Made by a program: the position numbers and the translations under genes. The notes beneath the pieces are model-generated. The model made no database searches and was not told where the DNA came from. It worked only from the letters and a program-made list of their open reading frames with translations. This document shows, piece after piece, positions 1 through 8,273 of a stretch of 22,117 bases of DNA; within the stretch, counting starts at the first letter, position 1, and every line of letters begins with the position of its first letter. Source of the DNA: a virus; IMG/VR virus record IMGVR_UViG_3300032053_000594, positions 1 through 22,117 of that record, one strand, 5' to 3'.

Positions 1-1176
1 TACATCACTGCAGACACAAACATCGTTCGAGTCATCCCGGGTATTAACCTGACGATCTCTACGACAGTGGGTAGTGATCCAGGTAACACGGCGACTATCG
101 CTACGTACAACAAGAGTGGTAATGAGCCCAATATAGGTGACATGTACTATGTCACGTTCGATAAGGCTAAGACAGACTACACGACTCGGTTCCTCACGAG
201 CATGCGTGATGTGGTCAAGTACTTTGGTCCGATCGATATCAACAACAAGCTCACTATCGCCGCCAACCTGGCGTTCATCAACGGAGCCAGGGCAGTGGCC
301 ATGAAGCAGATCCAGAGAGTGTCTGGTGGTACGGATGCGAGTGTACAGGATTACATTGATGGTATCGATGCGTTCAACGAGCCTATGCCGAACGGTCTTC
401 GTCCTTCAATGATACAGCCGCTCTCGACAGACCCTCAGGTACTGAGTTACCTGAAGACTTCGAATGCGATTCAGTCGAGTATCCGTTACAGGAACGAGCG
501 TACCAGTGCAGTAGGCTTCCCAGTGGGTACCACGTCTGATGCGGTGATCCAGCAGTGCAAAAATCTGTCTTCTGAGAAGATTACTGCTGTGTACCCTGAC
601 GGTGCTGTTATAGGCATCGTGGATGCCTACGGTAATGAGGTTGAGTACATCGTAGATGGTTCTTTGATTGCAGCCGCGGTAGCGGGTCGTGATATATCGC
701 CGGTGAATGACATTGCCACTCCTCTTACGAACGCTACAGTTTCTGGTTTCAAGCGTTTGTACCGGAGATTGGACAATGTTACGGCTTCGTTGGTGGCGAA
801 TTCTGGTTGTACGGTTCTTGAGGAGCAGACTCCAGTCATCAGGATTCTTATGTATCTGACCACGGATATGTCCACGTCGCTTACTCGTGACCCTCGTATT
901 GTTGAGGTGAAGCATTCGATCCAGCAGGGGATCCGGAGTGCTCTCCAGCAGTACATTGGTGTGAAGAATCTGCCGAAGATGCAGACACAGATCAGAGATA
1001 CCGTAGGTTCATACTTCAAACAGTTGAAGCAGAATGAGATTATTGTGGACTTTACGGGTATCCGTGTGTCTCAGAATACGAGTGATCCGAGCACGGTGGA
1101 TGTGGAAGCATACTATAGCCCAGTGTTCCCTTTGAACTGGATTATGGTTACCCTTAACCTGAGACAGAGTCTGTAA
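1..1176 (+). CDS. Contractile tail sheath protein (C-terminal part, 5' end outside window)
   Basis: The frame is open from the first base, so the gene begins upstream; 391 residues are visible. Sheath subunits polymerise around the tail tube and contract to drive it through the host envelope. The identification rests on the last ~130 residues, which look like the conserved sheath C-terminal domain: an amphipathic helix region (GIRSALQQYIGV, then TVGSYFKQLKQNEIIVDF) followed by a strand pattern ending in PLNWIMVTLNLRQSL, where the typical terminal strand of sheath proteins lies. Upstream are soluble, beta-rich sequences consistent with the surface domains. Downstream order (tube, chaperone-position genes, tape measure) agrees. 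ATA is rare (4 of about 36 Ile codons), as expected of an abundant virion protein. A GTG at 67 could be mistaken for a start, but the frame continues upstream of it. I am confident of the family but not of the full length. Confidence 0.87.
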   Translation, partial: YITADTNIVRVIPGINLTISTTVGSDPGNTATIATYNKSGNEPNIGDMYYVTFDKAKTDYTTRFLTSMRDVVKYFGPIDINNKLTIAANLAFINGARAVAMKQIQRVSGGTDASVQDYIDGIDAFNEPMPNGLRPSMIQPLSTDPQVLSYLKTSNAIQSSIRYRNERTSAVGFPVGTTSDAVIQQCKNLSSEKITAVYPDGAVIGIVDAYGNEVEYIVDGSLIAAAVAGRDISPVNDIATPLTNATVSGFKRLYRRLDNVTASLVANSGCTVLEEQTPVIRILMYLTTDMSTSLTRDPRIVEVKHSIQQGIRSALQQYIGVKNLPKMQTQIRDTVGSYFKQLKQNEIIVDFTGIRVSQNTSDPSTVDVEAYYSPVFPLNWIMVTLNLRQSL

Positions 1177-1217
1177 CAAACCGGAACTAAACCACTACTT
1201 TTTAAGGAGATCGCATT

Positions 1218-2222
1218 ATGGATCGCATAGCATTAGCAAAGAGGTTGGAGGGTCTGTCGAAGGTGTTTGCGAGTACTACGCCGTACCACAGAGACCTGAA
1301 GGCGATGGCAGAGGTATTGACCAAGGTCGAGGATGAGAAGTTCGCGACTATCCTGAGTCCGGATTTCACAGCCGAGGCTGCTGCGGAGATAGATGCTGCA
1401 TATCAGCGTGGTCAGAATCTACCTGGTATGAGTCAAAGTATGAGGACTACACCTAGCACAGGTACGACACCTTTGGCTGATCCTCAGATAGCTTTGAAAA
1501 CGATCAAGAGTAATCCAAATGCTACTATTGAGGATGCTCTTGCTCTTGTTCGTAAATATCCTGAGTTCAAGCTAACTCCTATTAGTGAGCTTATGGGTGT
1601 AACGAGTCCTGCGCATATCCCAGCCCCTGCTCCTGCGGTAGCTCCTGTCAAAATGGCATCAGAAGAGAACACTGGTATGTTTTGGAGCAAGGAAGCATCT
1701 GAGGCTGTACAGAACAATCTGGTCCGTGACGTGGTAGGTATGGACAAGTCGATCTGCTGTGACACTAAGCGTCACCTGGACAAGGGTCAGGTTCCTGATG
1801 GCTCACATGACGGTGAAAAAGCTCCTACGCTGAAGAAAGAACAGACACCGGATCAGAGCAAGTCACTTGATTCTGGTATCGTCGAGAAGTCTCATGGTAA
1901 GGTGAACAAGGAAGCTTCGGAAGAGCCCGTGGCTTGTGATGATAAGGCTAAGAAAGAAGAAGAGAGCAAAGAAGCAGCCGCGGCAGCAGAGTCTGCAGCA
2001 GCTAAGGCTAAGAAGGAAAAGGAAGAGGCTGCTGCTAAGAAGAAAGCAGAAGAGACCGCAGAAGCTGTTAAAGATATGAAGAAGGCTAAGGACGCAACAG
2101 TAGCTCCTGTTACAGAAGAGAAAGACGCTACTCTCGAAGACAGTTTTGAGCTCGGTGATGCTATGGATGAGATCACATTGGACGCTGCTGAGCAGGATAA
2201 ATTGAGCCAGCTTTTTGCATAA
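1218..2222 (+). CDS. Lys/Ala/Glu-rich accessory virion protein between sheath and tube, function unknown
   Basis: This 334-residue protein has a strong ribosome site (AAGGAG at 1204-1209, 8-base spacing). I do not recognise a family. Residues 1-60 look like a helical domain (MDRIALAKRLEGLSKVF). Residues 65-150 are Thr/Pro/Ala-rich and contain a PAPAPAVAPV linker. A short hydrophobic stretch, MFWSKEASEAVQNNLV, lies near 153-168. Residues ~235-295 form an extreme Ala/Lys/Glu-rich segment, probably a long single helix or coiled coil like the TolA stalk. The last ~30 residues are acidic and end in LDAAEQDKLSQLFA. Two adjacent cysteines (ICCD) lie near residue 178. Sheath and tube genes are often adjacent, so a gene inserted here probably acts on tube or sheath assembly, or is a minor virion component; this is inference from position only. 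A scaffold-like role is another possibility. Confidence 0.6.
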   Translation: MDRIALAKRLEGLSKVFASTTPYHRDLKAMAEVLTKVEDEKFATILSPDFTAEAAAEIDAAYQRGQNLPGMSQSMRTTPSTGTTPLADPQIALKTIKSNPNATIEDALALVRKYPEFKLTPISELMGVTSPAHIPAPAPAVAPVKMASEENTGMFWSKEASEAVQNNLVRDVVGMDKSICCDTKRHLDKGQVPDGSHDGEKAPTLKKEQTPDQSKSLDSGIVEKSHGKVNKEASEEPVACDDKAKKEEESKEAAAAAESAAAKAKKEKEEAAAKKKAEETAEAVKDMKKAKDATVAPVTEEKDATLEDSFELGDAMDEITLDAAEQDKLSQLFA

Positions 2223-2250
2223 GAATTCTGTAATCAGAAGGAGTTGATTT

Positions 2251-2970
2251 ATGGCAGGAAGAGATAGAGATACATACGTACATCGTATGGGTATCACTCC
2301 AGAGACGGCGTCTGTAATAAGTTCTAAGAACAGAATTTATGCTACGCCTGCTGATGGTGGTAGCCAACTTTTTCAGATTGGTGTTGTCGCTACTTTTGAC
2401 CCCAGTGAGACACGGACTATCGAGCCTGTGCGTGGCATTGGTTTTGGTGACCATGTCGCTGAGCTGGTACCTGGCGTTACTGAGCCTATGACGCTGGCAG
2501 TTACGCGTACGGCACAGTATCTGTCCATGATTTACCAGGTGTTTGGGTACAAGGGTGGCGTTGATGGGTTGGTGAGATCTCTTCGTCATCACAAGTGGCC
2601 TTTTGATATTGTGCAGGAGCTTATTCTGAGCAATCTGGATGATGTTACTGCACAGGCGAATGAAGTCAGTGGTAATCTCAGTACTCTGGCAGGAGCTCAG
2701 GCTATCCTGACCTATTTCCAGGGATGCTGGATATCTGACTATAGCGTGTCATACGCTGCTGATGCTGCTCTGGTACAGGAGTCGGTGACAGTGAATGTTA
2801 CAGATATCATTGGTGACACTCAGACATCTTACTCAGACACCCTTGGGTTCAGTAATGATAAGCTGTTCAATGTTGGCGCTCGGTCTAAGATGGTGAACTC
2901 TGGTTTCAATCCTAACGTACAAGGACGTCAGGGAGAGACACCGGCGGGCGCTGGTCTTACGTTACAGTAG
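2251..2970 (+). CDS. Tail tube protein
   Basis: This 239-residue protein has a strong AAGGAG site at 2238-2243, spaced 7 bases from the ATG. The tube is the inner, non-contractile channel inside the sheath and the DNA conduit. Support comes from gene order (after the sheath, before the chaperone-position genes and tape measure), from a size between T4 gp19 (about 160) and larger tube proteins of other phages, and from composition: Gly/Ser/Thr/Val-rich with alternating strand patterns, few Lys, no membrane segment. A strand-rich core (ETRTIEPVRGIGFGDHV) is followed by a central helical part (TAQYLSMIYQVFGYKGG) and strands around SYAADAALVQESVTVNVTDI. The Gly/Pro-rich C terminus (QGRQGETPAGAGLTLQ) looks flexible. 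Only 2 of 13 Ile codons are ATA, like the sheath and unlike the genes downstream. A second sheath-associated structural protein is the main alternative. Confidence 0.72.
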   Translation: MAGRDRDTYVHRMGITPETASVISSKNRIYATPADGGSQLFQIGVVATFDPSETRTIEPVRGIGFGDHVAELVPGVTEPMTLAVTRTAQYLSMIYQVFGYKGGVDGLVRSLRHHKWPFDIVQELILSNLDDVTAQANEVSGNLSTLAGAQAILTYFQGCWISDYSVSYAADAALVQESVTVNVTDIIGDTQTSYSDTLGFSNDKLFNVGARSKMVNSGFNPNVQGRQGETPAGAGLTLQ

Positions 2971-2984
2971 TAGGTAGAGTTTGA

Positions 2985-3006
2985 CGGGGGATATCCCCGG
3001 GATTTT
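2985..3006 (+). terminator. Possible terminator or attenuator hairpin after the tube gene
   Basis: CGGGG (2985-2989) pairs perfectly with CCCCG (2995-2999) around a GATAT loop; the same bases also form the 12-base palindrome GGGGATATCCCC (2987-2998). A short T run (TTTT, 3003-3006) follows. The stem is only 5 pairs and the T tract is weak, so a strong intrinsic terminator is doubtful. Partial read-through, which would lower expression of the downstream low-copy genes, is equally possible. Confidence 0.4.
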
Positions 3007-3010
3007 CAGA

Positions 3011-3018
3011 TATAAATA
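3011..3018 (+). promoter_or_regulatory. TATAAATA box, candidate T4-type late promoter
   Basis: The octamer TATAAATA matches the core of T4-family late promoters, which are read by a gp55-type sigma with a sliding-clamp activator. It stands 150 bases upstream of the ATG at 3168, just after the hairpin, in the only substantial gap of the window. Scanning by eye I found no other exact copy on the + strand. The surrounding sequence is very AT-rich, so chance occurrence is not negligible, and no gp55-like gene lies in the window to support its use. Confidence 0.4.
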
Positions 3019-3167
3019 ACATATTATATTCTATATTTCTATACATGACATAAAATAAGATGGTTATACTATATAGCCTCTTCAAATCCCCTTTGTATCT
3101 CCCCGCGATAGTATTGTTTTCTCGGTATTTTTTTTATATCTCAAACCATATTCGTTAGGAGTCCCTC

Positions 3168-3728
3168 ATGGGTCTGACTGATGTTTTTCAGGCTATCCAG
3201 AAAAAGTTCAGTTTCAGCAAGGTCGTGGAAATTTCGGGTATCAAGTTCGAGTTAAGCATACTCTCTTTTGACCAGGAGTTAAAGTCAGAGTCTTTCCCAC
3301 AAGGAGATGCAGATCCTCTGGCGTACTACAACGAGACCCGTAGGTATACGCTATCTCATGCTATCCGGAGTATAGATGGAGAGGTAGTTCCTGAGGTGGT
3401 TGAGATTAAAAACGGTAGTAAGATAGAAAAAATTCAGGGATCTCTCTACGTTAAAGGGGTCCTATCCAAGCTACCTGTTAAGATAGTTGAGCAGCTGTTT
3501 GATGCTTATATAGATATCAAAGAAGAGTATGAAGGTATGCTAGACAAAGAGTTGAAGTATGACTGGTTTAAGACACCGGAGCAGAGAGACGCAGAGAGAA
3601 AAAGCAAGACAGAGGAGAAGAGCGATTCAGAAGAGCCTAAGTCTGAGGATAGTGCGCAAGCTACAGAAGAAGCACCTATTAATTTTGTAGAAATTCCTAA
3701 ACCAGTAGATGACGCAGAGAAAGTTTAA
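3168..3728 (+). CDS. Putative tail assembly chaperone (first of a pair)
   Basis: This 186-residue protein lies just upstream of the tape measure, where myoviruses and siphoviruses encode chaperones that coat the tape measure before tube polymerisation. Residues 1-40 form an N-terminal strand-rich start (FSKVVEISGIKFELSILSF). Residues 45-130 are mostly helical, with a hydrophobic segment LYVKGVLSKLPVKIVEQLFD. From about 145 the protein is a low-complexity Glu/Ser/Lys tail, probably disordered. Its stop overlaps the next start as TAATG, so translation of the two is probably coupled. ATA and AGA/AGG codons become frequent from here on. The family is inferred from position and shape, not from a motif; a baseplate-assembly protein is an alternative. 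Confidence 0.5.
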   Translation: MGLTDVFQAIQKKFSFSKVVEISGIKFELSILSFDQELKSESFPQGDADPLAYYNETRRYTLSHAIRSIDGEVVPEVVEIKNGSKIEKIQGSLYVKGVLSKLPVKIVEQLFDAYIDIKEEYEGMLDKELKYDWFKTPEQRDAERKSKTEEKSDSEEPKSEDSAQATEEAPINFVEIPKPVDDAEKV

Positions 3729-4783
3729 TGGGCCTCAATGTTCAACAGGCATATGACAGCATAGAGAAGATATTGCTGTACGGGTTCGTAACAGTGGGGG
3801 TTTCCTATGGAGACAACCACTTTTTGTTTAAAAACATAACAGATAAAGAGTATTTAAATTTAGGTTTATATCGTAGTACAGATAATCTTAGCTCTGAGGT
3901 TTTGTATCACCTGGCTTTTTGCACGGTTTTTATTAATAGTAGAAATTTTCTTGAGGATAGGTTCCGGAGCATACATGATTTGGTCTGTATCTTTAGGAGC
4001 ATGCCAGTACCGTTCATAGTTAGAGTGCGGGATGCTATAAAAAAGCTAAATGAAGAATATTTGGCAGCAATAAAGTTTCTGGAGGGATTTTGCTACACAG
4101 ATCGATCTCGATATCTTTGGAGAGTATTTGATGTGAATAATCGCAGCGGTTTTCTTGGTATACCTGGGTTGGATAGTGTGGGTATGAATTCGGCTCAGGA
4201 GAACTGGACGATAATAAACAAGAGATTAGATGATGAGGAGGCGTATGGTAGGGATTTTAATTTTGCGTTGTTAGTAGCCTCCTCAATGAATCCTAAAGGC
4301 ACTAAGGTCCTATCAAGGAACTACGATTTTCACAAAAAAGAGTTAGAGGAACTTAGGGAGGATATCGCTAAATACGGGTATGATAGAAAGAGAGTGGAAG
4401 AGCAGAAGAAGGAAGCGGTGTGGACGGCACCTATAAAGAGTCGTGAGGATTTGGTACGAGAGTTATACCGTCAGATGTCAGGCAAGAAGGACAAGCATGA
4501 TCTATTCATAGAAGCATGGATAAAGCAGCAGAGAGATTTGGCTGAGAGGGCTAAAAATCAGGCAGAGGCTCGACAGCAAGAGTTCAGGGCCAAGGTCCAG
4601 GATATGGATCTCAGTAAGGTAGAAGGTTCAAGACCTATATCCACATCAGAACTCAATAAGATAATGGCTCAGAGGAAGTCTTCGGTGTCTGTGAGCACAC
4701 CTATGGTGGTTCCGGATGAGCAAGGAGAAAAAGAACGGTATATCAGGAAGATAAGCTCTACGATTATACGCTCTGAGGAGTAA
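3728..4783 (+). CDS. Putative tail assembly chaperone or tape-measure-associated protein (second of a pair)
   Basis: This 351-residue protein starts inside the stop of the preceding gene (TAATG, 3726-3730) and ends 4 bases before the tape measure. It has no good ribosome site of its own, which points to termination-reinitiation. Residues 1-130 look globular, hydrophobic and partly helical (LLYGFVTVGVSYGDNHFLF, SEVLYHLAFCTVFIN). Residues ~185-300 are highly charged and helical (KKELEELREDIAKYGYDRKR, then QRDLAERAKNQAEARQQEFR), probably coiled coil. The C-terminal ~50 residues are Ser/Arg-rich. Paired ORFs between tube and tape measure usually form the G/GT chaperone set. Here the second frame is -1 relative to the first, but it has a stop at 3710-3712, so any frameshift fusion could occur only in the last few codons. 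Not recognised by motif; function inferred from position. Confidence 0.5.
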   Translation: MGLNVQQAYDSIEKILLYGFVTVGVSYGDNHFLFKNITDKEYLNLGLYRSTDNLSSEVLYHLAFCTVFINSRNFLEDRFRSIHDLVCIFRSMPVPFIVRVRDAIKKLNEEYLAAIKFLEGFCYTDRSRYLWRVFDVNNRSGFLGIPGLDSVGMNSAQENWTIINKRLDDEEAYGRDFNFALLVASSMNPKGTKVLSRNYDFHKKELEELREDIAKYGYDRKRVEEQKKEAVWTAPIKSREDLVRELYRQMSGKKDKHDLFIEAWIKQQRDLAERAKNQAEARQQEFRAKVQDMDLSKVEGSRPISTSELNKIMAQRKSSVSVSTPMVVPDEQGEKERYIRKISSTIIRSEE

Positions 4784-4787
4784 GTTT

Positions 4788-7700
4788 ATGGCTGCTGTGC
4801 AAGATCCTAACAAAGAATTAGAAGCCAAGAAGGCCCTGTTAACTTTACAGGGTATGATTCTTAAGGCTACTGATAACACTACTGATGCTATTCTGCGTGG
4901 TAATAGAGCACACGCCAAGAGTGCTGCTATTTTGAAAACTATTGACAGTATAAATCGTAAGACAGAAAAGACGAGAGATAAAATAAGGAAATCTGTAGAG
5001 GATGAGCAACATAGAACCAGTAAGGTACTTACTGATTTAGAGAGTAAAATAAAAGTTCAAAAAGATGATCTCATATTACAGAAGACCACATTAAGGGTAA
5101 TGCAGAGGGTTGGAGCTACAGATAAAAAGATAGCTGTAGCCAAGAGTAATATAAGGTCTTCTGAGCAAAAGATAGTTAAGTTAGAGGAAGCGCATAATAG
5201 AAGAAATGCAGCATTTAAGAAGTTCATTATTTTCCAAAAAGATCAGCTCAAGAAGGAAATTAAGGGTAACAGGATATTATCAGATGTTCAGCAAAAGTAT
5301 GAGGCTACTGACGTTTATTTTATAAAGAATGCCGAGGAGTATAACGATGCTTTGGAGCATAGGCTTAAGCTACAGGAGGAGTGCGTAGATGCCCTTCAGA
5401 AAGCTGGTAAGATAACAGAAGCTCAAGCTAAGAACAGAAAGAAGGAGATAAGAGGAGAGTCGAATGTAGCAGAGACAAGAGCCGGTCTACGTGGTAAAGC
5501 TACTCCTCGAGAGGATGCCCAAGAGAGGTATCGAGAGTATGTCAAAGAAAACGCTCCTAGATTCAAGGTAGATAGCAGAGGTAAGCCAAGAATCAGTGGG
5601 AAGTTTATTTCTAAAGAAGAGGCTACGAGACAAAAAGGTGAGGCTCTTGAATTTGGTAAGAAAGAGAAGTTTGCTGTAGGTAAAGACCTAGCTGGTAGTG
5701 TTCAGTCTTTTGCCTCAGCTAAAGGTTTCAAAGGTAGGTTGGAGGCTGCCAAGGGTATTCAGGACTCTCTCGGTAAGCTCAAGACATTAAACTCTACCCT
5801 GGGTGAGACGGCTGGCTTGGCTAAAGGTGCCGCAGGCATGTTTCAGGGGTTGGGCTCTGCAATGGGTATGTTAGGTAAGATAGGGTGGATAGGGTTGATC
5901 TTGTCCGCAGTACAGATGATAGCCAGCGCGGTAAATGACCTGAACAAGTTTGTTAAACAGTACAACAAATCTTTTGTTAAGATGTACGGTCCTACGGTAG
6001 CGTTAAAAGACGTATCGGGCAGCATGAAGAATTTTTCAGATGCCGTGTTTGACATGAATAGGAATCTCAAGTACGGTTTAAAGAGTGAAGACATCATGGG
6101 GTTGTTTGAGGCTATGTCAGCAGGTGGTCTATCTTTGCAGGGTGTGGGTAAAAGAATAGGCGGGGGCTATAATGAGGTCATTCTTGAGGCCACTAAACTT
6201 AGTAAGGATTTTGGTGTAGATTTGAGTGAGATGGGTGGCATGATCTCTGACCAGATGATAGATCTCAGAGCCTCTTTGAATGATGTTAGTGACTCTATGG
6301 AAGCTATGGCTTATGACGCTTCTATCGCTGGTATAAAGTCTCAGAAATTCTATGAGGCAGTTTCTGCTGCTACGAGTGCTCTGGGGTATTACGGCAACTA
6401 TCTCAACAGTACGTCAGCCATGCTGCGTACATTCGCTGACAAAGGTGCCATGCCGTTTAAGGACGCTGCTAAAGAGGCACAGGATTTGATGAGTGTATTT
6501 AGCGGTATGGATACACAGAAGAAGATGGGCTTTATACAGATGGTAGGTGATAAAAAAGTACGATCTGATATGAATGATAGAGCTGAGCAGATAGCAAAAG
6601 AAGAGGATGTACTCACAGAGCGTATAGCAGCGGCAAAAGAGTCTGCCAGGATAGCAGTAGATGCAGACACTAAGGAAAAGAAGCTTAAAGAGGCGAGCGC
6701 TTTGGAGGAGGAGAAAGCTGCTAAAAGGAGAGTTCGTATAAACCTGAAGGCGTATGCTAAAGGAGACACACAGGCTTTGGCTACAGGTTTGAATTATATG
6801 ACGGATAAGACCGTAGACTATTTGATATCCAACCTAAAGAGTGCAGGAGTGTCAGATATTTTTGACACCGAGAATTTGTTAGCTAAAGCAAATATTCTTG
6901 CTACGACTGCTCAGATGCCAGCGGAAGCTCTTACGAAGCTTTTGGAGACGGGTAGGGTCGTATTAGCAGATGCAAAAAAGTCAGCAGAGTTTATTGGCGA
7001 TAAGTTTGAGAAGATTCCGGAGGATAGCAGGGAAGCGTTGAAGGGTATTATGAGCGGAGTCATGGATAGTGTGGCTAAAGGAGAGGTCATAGACGAGGAT
7101 GCGTTAAGGTCAAATCTCACTGATTTTGTTAAGTCTGGCAATAAATTAGGTATGAGCGTTGAGGACTTCATAGGCCAGTTTAAGAGCAATGCATATCTTC
7201 TGGACAAAGCTATTTCTGGTCTTGATCTGAATAATGAGCAAAACAGAAAAGATGTCTCTGAATTGTTTATGAAGACCGGTGTTAGTATGAAAAGTGGAGC
7301 CCAAGACCAGGCAAACCGTCTCGATGAGATTGTTAAGAACACCACATCTTTTGAGGACTTTCTTGGTATAGGCAAAGAGAACATGAAATACATGGCTGCC
7401 ATGGCCGGTGGCGGTAAGCTTCAGGATATGGCAAATTCGGCAGCTATGGTTACGGCTCAAAAAGTGGGCGGAATTTTAGGGCTTCTTCAGAAGTGGATGA
7501 CAGGTAAAAAAGATTCGTATGTGCAGGATGATGATTTTAAAGCGAAGGGCGGATCTTTTGATCAGATTGCTGATGCTACTATCAAGACTGTTCTGTTGCA
7601 GAAAAAGCTCTTTGATTTAGAAACCAAGTATGAGAAAAATCCAAGTCCTGTAATGAAGAGTCAAATGGAGCAAATAAAAGGTCAAATAAGCTCGTTGAAT

Positions 7701-8273
7701 AGCATAAAGGATGGTTTATCTAAAGAGAGAACCGACTTAGCTATTGAAGCTGTTCTCGCAGGTGGAGAGGCAGCACAGGGCATGTTTTCCGAGCAGACTA
7801 AGTTGAGTAATAGAAAAAGTGAGCTGGAAACTAGCATATCCGAGGGATCTTTATCAGGGTCCGACCTTTTGAGTGCCAAGGAGGAGTTGTCGGAAACGGA
7901 GGACGCGCTTAAGCGTATAGCATACGCAATCAACAACCCTACGGGGTCGTCTCAGCCTACGTACACCCCGAGTAGTAACATTCCTACAGCAAAAGATGCT
8001 CAAATTACTAAAAGTGGATTGTTGTATGGTACAGAGGGTGACATACTAGCTAATAAGAGTGATGGCGCTAAGATGATAACTGCCGGTATGGGTCAGTTCG
8101 CTAATAGATTGCTGTCTGGAGGTGGTGGTCAGGCGGGTACTGTAGTGTCTTTGAGTCTCAGTATAGGTAACATAAACGGTGTGGTAAATACGGAGAGCTT
8201 CTTGAAAGAGGCAGGACCGGCACTACAGCAGTTGGTTGCTCGTGAGTATAATGATCGACAGAAGAGGTCGTGA
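4788..8273 (+). CDS. Tail tape measure protein
   Basis: This 1161-residue protein, among the longest in the window, has a ribosome site GAGGAG at 4775-4780. Tape measures set tail length and are ejected with the DNA. Residues 1-230 are almost entirely charged helix (predicted coiled coil). Residues ~230-340 are Lys/Arg/Gly-rich. A hydrophobic Gly/Ala-rich segment at about 350-390 (MGMLGKIGWIGLILSAVQMI) is the sole candidate membrane segment. Residues 400-900 are helical with a Gly-rich core (GGLSLQGVGKRIGGGYNEV). A Gly-rich loop near the end precedes a conserved-looking C-terminal strand and helix (VSLSLSIGNINGVVN, then helix to RQKRS), a common tape-measure ending. I see no lysozyme or peptidase motif. 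At the usual ~0.15 nm per residue the tail would be roughly 170 nm (inference). Its TGA overlaps the next start. Confidence 0.88.
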   Translation: MAAVQDPNKELEAKKALLTLQGMILKATDNTTDAILRGNRAHAKSAAILKTIDSINRKTEKTRDKIRKSVEDEQHRTSKVLTDLESKIKVQKDDLILQKTTLRVMQRVGATDKKIAVAKSNIRSSEQKIVKLEEAHNRRNAAFKKFIIFQKDQLKKEIKGNRILSDVQQKYEATDVYFIKNAEEYNDALEHRLKLQEECVDALQKAGKITEAQAKNRKKEIRGESNVAETRAGLRGKATPREDAQERYREYVKENAPRFKVDSRGKPRISGKFISKEEATRQKGEALEFGKKEKFAVGKDLAGSVQSFASAKGFKGRLEAAKGIQDSLGKLKTLNSTLGETAGLAKGAAGMFQGLGSAMGMLGKIGWIGLILSAVQMIASAVNDLNKFVKQYNKSFVKMYGPTVALKDVSGSMKNFSDAVFDMNRNLKYGLKSEDIMGLFEAMSAGGLSLQGVGKRIGGGYNEVILEATKLSKDFGVDLSEMGGMISDQMIDLRASLNDVSDSMEAMAYDASIAGIKSQKFYEAVSAATSALGYYGNYLNSTSAMLRTFADKGAMPFKDAAKEAQDLMSVFSGMDTQKKMGFIQMVGDKKVRSDMNDRAEQIAKEEDVLTERIAAAKESARIAVDADTKEKKLKEASALEEEKAAKRRVRINLKAYAKGDTQALATGLNYMTDKTVDYLISNLKSAGVSDIFDTENLLAKANILATTAQMPAEALTKLLETGRVVLADAKKSAEFIGDKFEKIPEDSREALKGIMSGVMDSVAKGEVIDEDALRSNLTDFVKSGNKLGMSVEDFIGQFKSNAYLLDKAISGLDLNNEQNRKDVSELFMKTGVSMKSGAQDQANRLDEIVKNTTSFEDFLGIGKENMKYMAAMAGGGKLQDMANSAAMVTAQKVGGILGLLQKWMTGKKDSYVQDDDFKAKGGSFDQIADATIKTVLLQKKLFDLETKYEKNPSPVMKSQMEQIKGQISSLNSIKDGLSKERTDLAIEAVLAGGEAAQGMFSEQTKLSNRKSELETSISEGSLSGSDLLSAKEELSETEDALKRIAYAINNPTGSSQPTYTPSSNIPTAKDAQITKSGLLYGTEGDILANKSDGAKMITAGMGQFANRLLSGGGGQAGTVVSLSLSIGNINGVVNTESFLKEAGPALQQLVAREYNDRQKRS

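Larger units (their letters stand above)
2971..3167. other. Only sizeable intergenic gap; AT-rich, probable transcription boundary
   Basis: The 197 bases between the tube and the first chaperone-position gene contain no credible open frame. In order it holds a GC-rich inverted repeat right after the tube stop, a TATAAATA box, a strongly AT-rich stretch (about 3010-3075) with several TATA-like hexamers, a run of eight T at 3128-3135, and an AGGAG ribosome site at 3157-3161, 6 bases before the ATG at 3168. All other gaps in the window are at most 41 bases. The change in codon use across this gap supports its being a real boundary between expression units. Confidence 0.6.

Noticed and set aside
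67-1176. GTG at 67 as the start of the first gene
   Set aside because: The frame is open back to base 1 and encodes plausible protein there; the GTG has no ribosome site and the sheath family is longer.
406-2592. Several long antisense open frames under the sheath, the Lys/Ala/Glu-rich gene and the tube (for example 406-915, 1863-2297, 2173-2592)
   Set aside because: They lie fully opposite well-supported genes with good ribosome sites. Their products are low-complexity mirror products (Ser/Leu/Phe runs opposite Lys/Glu/Ala), and I saw no credible starts.
3040-3072. Sigma70-type promoter (ATGACA ... TATACT)
   Set aside because: The spacing is about 14 bases, too short, and the region is so AT-rich that such hexamers are expected by chance.
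3121-3140. T8 run (3128-3135) as an intrinsic terminator
   Set aside because: I found no stable GC stem immediately before it, and it lies within the probable leader of the next gene.
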